Source of the DNA: DYIU01 sp038326775
Lineage (GTDB): Bacteria; Actinomycetota; Geothermincolia; Fen-727; Anoxymicrobiaceae
Assembly (NCBI GenBank): GCA_038326775.1
Contig: JBBQKJ010000087.1
Coordinates: 1-8,891 of the forward strand
Length of the DNA: 8,891 nt
Direction of reading: 5' to 3'
Positions within the stretch are counted from its first letter, which is position 1; the number at the start of each line of letters is the position of its first letter. The position numbers and the translations under genes are program-made. Positions 6,136 through 8,891 of the stretch are shown piece after piece. The notes under the pieces were generated by a model that was not told where the DNA came from, searched no databases, and saw only the letters and a list, made by a program, of their open reading frames with translations.

Positions 6136-7070
6136 CTAGTCCTGCTCTCGCAGGATCTCCCGGACGACGCCAGTGACCTTCACTTCCGATACCCTGGCCG
6201 GCTCCTGCCCGGCCCCGGCGAGGGCAAGGAGGCCGTCAATGAGGTCACAGCACTTGCCGATGTTCCTCTGGATGACCCCGGTTGCGTCCTCGATCTCTTC
6301 GCGAAGATAGTCGAGGTCCGGGTCGCCCAAAGCGTCGCGCAGGACCTCGTTCGCGAGGGCCGCCGCACAGAGCGGGCCACGCAGGTCGTGGACACGGCGC
6401 GCACGTAACCGTCGGGCTCCCCGTCCACCCGGATCAGCTGCCACTCTCCTTCGTTCCTCGCTAGGGCGTACAGGTGGTTGTTCAACAACTCGATGACATC
6501 CGAAGCGCTGCACCTGTCGAGCGGGTACGTGCAGACGGCCAGCATCCTGCAGCCGCCGATCATCTCCCCGAACAGTTCCTCGTGCTCGTTGAAGCCGGCC
6601 AGGCTTGCCCCCTCCAGCCCGGCGGTAATGCCCGCTGCCCGGATGCCCTCGAGTCCCCGCTCGAGCGCGCCCTCCAGCCTGCCTGCCAACCCTTCGAGGA
6701 CCGCCCTGGGGTCTAAGCAGCCGTCCTTCATGCACCACGTGGCGTGAGGGGCTATCTCTATCCGGCCGCGGCTCTTCAGTGTGTCGTAGTCGAAAACCGC
6801 CTCCCGAAGGGCGTTCTCAGCGTCCCGGACTCCCAGGGGGTCCGATGCAACCCATATGCAGAGCTCGTTGCTCTCTAGCCCTGCCTTGAAGTAGGGAACG
6901 AGAAGGTCGAGGAGGTCATCCCTGGTCTTGTAAAGCTGGCAGAGGTGCGTACCCCAGGGAACGTCACCGACGATTTCGATGCCACTCTTTCTGAGAAGGT
7001 CAGTCATAGAAGTCGCCTGCGCAAGGTATCTCTCAGCCATGTCACGAAGTTGCGTGGCTAACTCTATCAC
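6136..7070 (-). pseudogene. MEDS-domain sensor histidine kinase, frameshifted and truncated
   Basis: From GTG 7070 (or the internal ATG at 7040 or 7007) the first frame encodes a MEDS sensory domain, as in DcmR and archaeal/bacterial sensor kinases: IEIVGDVPWGTHLCQLY (31-47), LVPYFKAGLESNELCIWV (57-74), and CTYPLDRCSASDVIELLNNH (180-199). After about residue 222 (GEPDGYVRA, near 6397) this frame turns into Arg/Ser/Thr-rich nonsense to a stop at 6180. The overlapping frame then resumes sense with VHDLRGPLCAAALANEVL, a HisKA H-box (phospho-acceptor His codon 6388-6390), then a second helix with CCDLIDGLLALAG and the linker VKVTGVVREIL, ending at the stop at 6136. No HATPase domain follows in any frame. 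The intact ancestor would have been MEDS-HisKA-HATPase. The frame change at about 6393-6401 equals one missing base. No ribosome binding site is evident at any start. A sequencing error could explain the frameshift but not the missing ATPase. Confidence 0.75.
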
Positions 7071-7583
7071 TATTCAGGCACTTTTCAAGCACGACCCACG
7101 GATGTGCGAAACGCGGGTCGAGTATCACCCCGATGTCGCAGTGCGGTCCGCGACCGCGTCGACCGAAGGGCCGGGCATCCTGAGTGTGTAGATCAAAACG
7201 GGGGTATTGAAAATGGATTAAACCGGTGGTGGAAGCTCGATTGCAACGATGGTTTTCGTCGTTGTTATTGGCGTTCAGCGACAGGGGCTACGTGGTCCAG
7301 AGGAAGCAGGACATCGTAGAGCCTGTCAATCGCGGGCAGTAGCAGCTTCGCGAAGGCCTGGAGAAAGCCGCTACAGAGGTTCATGGGCTATCCTGCTCTC
7401 CTCACCGGGAGCCACTCCGCTTGTGAAAGCCATCATGTATTGGCCGTCTGCCTGCCGAAGCAAACGAACCCGCCATGGCGGCTCCCCCATTCTTTTGATG
7501 CCCGGCGCTGATACCCGAGGTTTGTGCTCGAGGCCGGGTGTGGTTGTAATATAGGCTGGAGACTATTCGACAGGGGGGGTCTT
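7071..7583. other. Intergenic stretch with coding-like remnants, no intact gene
   Basis: I see no convincing complete gene here. On the plus strand, 7209-7340 is an open frame from just after an in-frame TGA to TAG 7338-7340; its later part (FSDRGYVVQRKQDIVEPVNR) has nearly all third positions G or C, like a gene fragment. On the minus strand a 39-codon ATG frame (7384 to 7265) overlaps it and begins MNLCSGFLQAFAKLLLPAID; at most one of these can be genuine. A perfect 12-bp palindrome, CCGCCATGGCGG, sits at 7470-7481, about 100 bp before the dehydrogenase start. CCCGGC (7501-7506) and GCCGGG (7533-7538) could pair around the candidate promoter. Confidence 0.4.
7522..7550 (+). promoter_or_regulatory. 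Weak candidate promoter for the dehydrogenase gene
   Basis: TTGTGC (7522-7527) and TGTAAT (7545-7550) are 17 bp apart. The -10 element matches TATAAT at five of six positions but the -35 only at three. It lies 33 nt before the GTG start, a fitting position. The upstream 12-bp palindrome at 7470-7481 could be an operator, but this is speculative. Confidence 0.25.
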
Positions 7584-8810
7584 GTGAGGATTCAAGAAGT
7601 GTTTGTGGCAGGTGCCGGGTACATGGGAAACGGCATCGCCCAGATGGCCGCGCTGGCGGGCTACTCGGTGACGATGAGCGACATCGGCGCGGGACGCCTC
7701 GAGGCGGGCATGAAGGAGATTAGAAGCTCGCTCGACAAGCTCCTCGCAAAAGAGAAGATAAGCCGGGAGCAAAGCGACCTGGCCCTTTCCAACCTCGAGA
7801 CGACCGAAGCGCTCGAGGATGCATGCGGCGCGGACCTGGTCCTGGAGGCGGTCCCCGAGAACCTCGAGCTTAAGAAGGACATATTCGGCAGGCTCGACGC
7901 TGTCTGCCCTCCTCACGCAATACTCGCCACGAACACCTCGGCCATATCGATATCGTCGATAGCCTCGGCTACCGCCCGCCCCGACCGGGTGGTCGGCGCC
8001 CACTTCTTCGGCCCGGTCCCGCTCATGCGGCTGTGCGAGATCATCGGGGGCGTGCTTACCTCCGAAGAGACCTTCGACGCAACTGACGCCTGGGCTCGAA
8101 GCATCGGCAAGGAGACGGTCCTGGTCCGCAGTGACATAGCGGGCTTCATAGCGAACAGGGTGACTATCCCCGGGTCGCTCGAGGCGGTGCGCATGGTGGA
8201 TGAGGGCTTCGCCACTCCGGAAGAGGTCGACGGCGCGGCGACGTTCGGCGTACCGGGCGTGCCGGGGCCGCTGCAGATAATAGACAACGCCGGGATAGAC
8301 GTCTCCTGCAGCGCCTCGATGGCCGTTTACGAGGATACCGGCGACCCCAGGTTCTACCCGCCGCCGATAATGCGCCGCATGAAGGCCGCGAACCTTCTCG
8401 GCAGGAAGACCGGCCGGGGCTTTTACGACTACTCGTCGGGCAAGAGACAGGTTCACAGTATCACCGGCGCGCGGGAACGTGCCGCCGGGCAGCCGGAAGA
8501 CCCGGGGGCGAGGTCCGCGATCATGATGAAAAGGGTTATGCTGCCGATGATTCTCGAATCGGCGCGCCTGGTGGAGACCGGGATTGCCGCGCCCGCCGAT
8601 ATAGACAAGGCGGCTCGCCTCGGTTTCAACTTCCCCATGGGGCCGCTGGAGCTTGCCGACAGCATGGGCCTTGATGATGTCCTGGGCTGGGCCAACGAGA
8701 TATTCGGTGATACCGGCAACCACAACTTCTTCCCCCCCGCTCTCCTGAAGCGCATGGTGAAGGTCGGCCGCCTCGGCCGCAAGACCGGCGCCGGTTTCTA
8801 CAACTACTGA
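7584..8810 (+). CDS. 3-hydroxyacyl-CoA (3-hydroxybutyryl-CoA) dehydrogenase with duplicated C-terminal domain
   Basis: Oxidises 3-hydroxyacyl-CoA to 3-ketoacyl-CoA with NAD(P), or works in reverse, in fatty-acid beta-oxidation or butyrate-type metabolism; cytosolic. The NAD-binding domain shows GAGYMGNG (10-17), LEAVPENLELKK (87-98) and NTSAIS with Ser119. The catalytic pair is His140 (GAHFFGPVPLMRL) and Glu152 (CEII), and Asn191 lies in AGFIANRV. The usual HFFNP is HFFGP here. The first C-terminal domain (about 184-283) ends LGRKTGRGFYDY; a second copy (about 310-408) ends LGRKTGAGFYNY. At 408 residues it is about 120 longer than the common single-copy enzyme of about 280. Start: GTG 7584 just before RIQEVFVAG follows a G-run (7573-7579) 4 nt upstream; a longer frame back to 7524 adds residues with no family resemblance. 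It appears to be a single-gene unit; nothing next to it specifies the pathway. Confidence 0.92.
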   Translation: MRIQEVFVAGAGYMGNGIAQMAALAGYSVTMSDIGAGRLEAGMKEIRSSLDKLLAKEKISREQSDLALSNLETTEALEDACGADLVLEAVPENLELKKDIFGRLDAVCPPHAILATNTSAISISSIASATARPDRVVGAHFFGPVPLMRLCEIIGGVLTSEETFDATDAWARSIGKETVLVRSDIAGFIANRVTIPGSLEAVRMVDEGFATPEEVDGAATFGVPGVPGPLQIIDNAGIDVSCSASMAVYEDTGDPRFYPPPIMRRMKAANLLGRKTGRGFYDYSSGKRQVHSITGARERAAGQPEDPGARSAIMMKRVMLPMILESARLVETGIAAPADIDKAARLGFNFPMGPLELADSMGLDDVLGWANEIFGDTGNHNFFPPALLKRMVKVGRLGRKTGAGFYNY

Positions 8811-8824
8811 TTCATGCTGGGGTC

Positions 8825-8891
8825 AGGCACCATGACATGAATTTGCTGCGGCATGCGGATGTTTCGGATACAAATTCATGTCATGGTGCCT
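8825..8891. repeat. Long perfect inverted repeat at the window edge, REP-like or IS-associated
   Basis: A 21-bp arm (8825-8845, beginning AGGCACCATGACATG) is repeated exactly as its reverse complement at 8871-8891, around a 25-nt spacer. The left arm is preceded by GGGGTC, and the right arm runs into the window end, so the repeat is probably longer. It starts 15 nt after the dehydrogenase stop. There is no T-tract in view, and the stem is richer in A/T than the surrounding DNA. Extragenic palindromes beginning with a GGGGTCAGG-type end are, as I recall, scattered in many genomes next to IS200-like REP-associated transposases; that link is inference. It might also act as a bidirectional terminator. 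Confidence 0.6.

Noticed and set aside
7093..7100. GACCCACG near the sensor-kinase start, resembling part of the 13-bp repeats
   Set aside because: Only 8 bases match, which is expected by chance in a window this size.
7563..8723. Long minus-strand open frame opposite the dehydrogenase gene
   Set aside because: Shadow frame; the plus-strand product has all the dehydrogenase motifs.
1..8891. CRISPR arrays, tRNA or rRNA genes
   Set aside because: No regularly spaced repeats and no tRNA- or rRNA-like stretches were seen by eye.

Overview
The window is high-GC DNA, with G or C at most third codon positions, frequent AGG and ATA codons, and genes preceded by GGAGG-type ribosome binding sites. 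Nothing identifies the lineage outright. The mix of a PDZ-less HtrA-type protease, a sirtuin, a MEDS-domain sensor and a 3-hydroxyacyl-CoA dehydrogenase with a doubled C-terminal domain would fit a deep-branching, possibly anaerobic, high-GC bacterium such as a non-classical actinobacterial line. That placement is inference and weak.

Layout. Bases 1-50 look like the tail of a preceding Pro/Gly-rich protein. Next comes a membrane-anchored HtrA-like serine protease without a PDZ domain (78-1073) and a small single-pass membrane protein with a Gln/Pro/Gly-rich tail (1164-1538), closed by a clear hairpin terminator (1570-1604). A possible 53-codon upstream ORF (1667-1828) lies in frame with, and one sense codon after its stop before, a Sir2-family NAD-dependent protein deacylase (1832-2647). 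After an intergenic region carrying a 13-bp direct repeat comes a compact three-gene operon (2795-5951): a 74-aa one-helix membrane protein, a two-domain protein joining a kinase-like N-terminal half to a class I SAM methyltransferase, and a five-helix membrane protein with an extracytoplasmic sulfatase/alkaline-phosphatase-type domain. The genes sit within 5 nt of one another, so they are probably co-translated. I expect them to act together on a cell-envelope or surface glycan or lipid substrate. This operon is the best candidate for an under-described system here.

The next 2 kb look decayed. On the minus strand, 6136-7070 encodes a MEDS sensory domain followed, in a different frame, by a histidine-kinase dimerization helix pair with the H-box, and then stops without any ATPase domain: a frameshifted, truncated sensor kinase. 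Downstream of it on the same strand (5905-6121) two frames together read as a broken small membrane protein. Bases 7071-7583 hold no convincing intact gene, only short coding-like remnants, a 12-bp palindrome and a weak candidate promoter.

The right end holds a complete 3-hydroxyacyl-CoA (3-hydroxybutyryl-CoA) dehydrogenase (7584-8810) and then a 21-bp perfect inverted repeat (8825-8891) cut by the window edge. Its form suggests a REP-like or insertion-element-associated palindrome.
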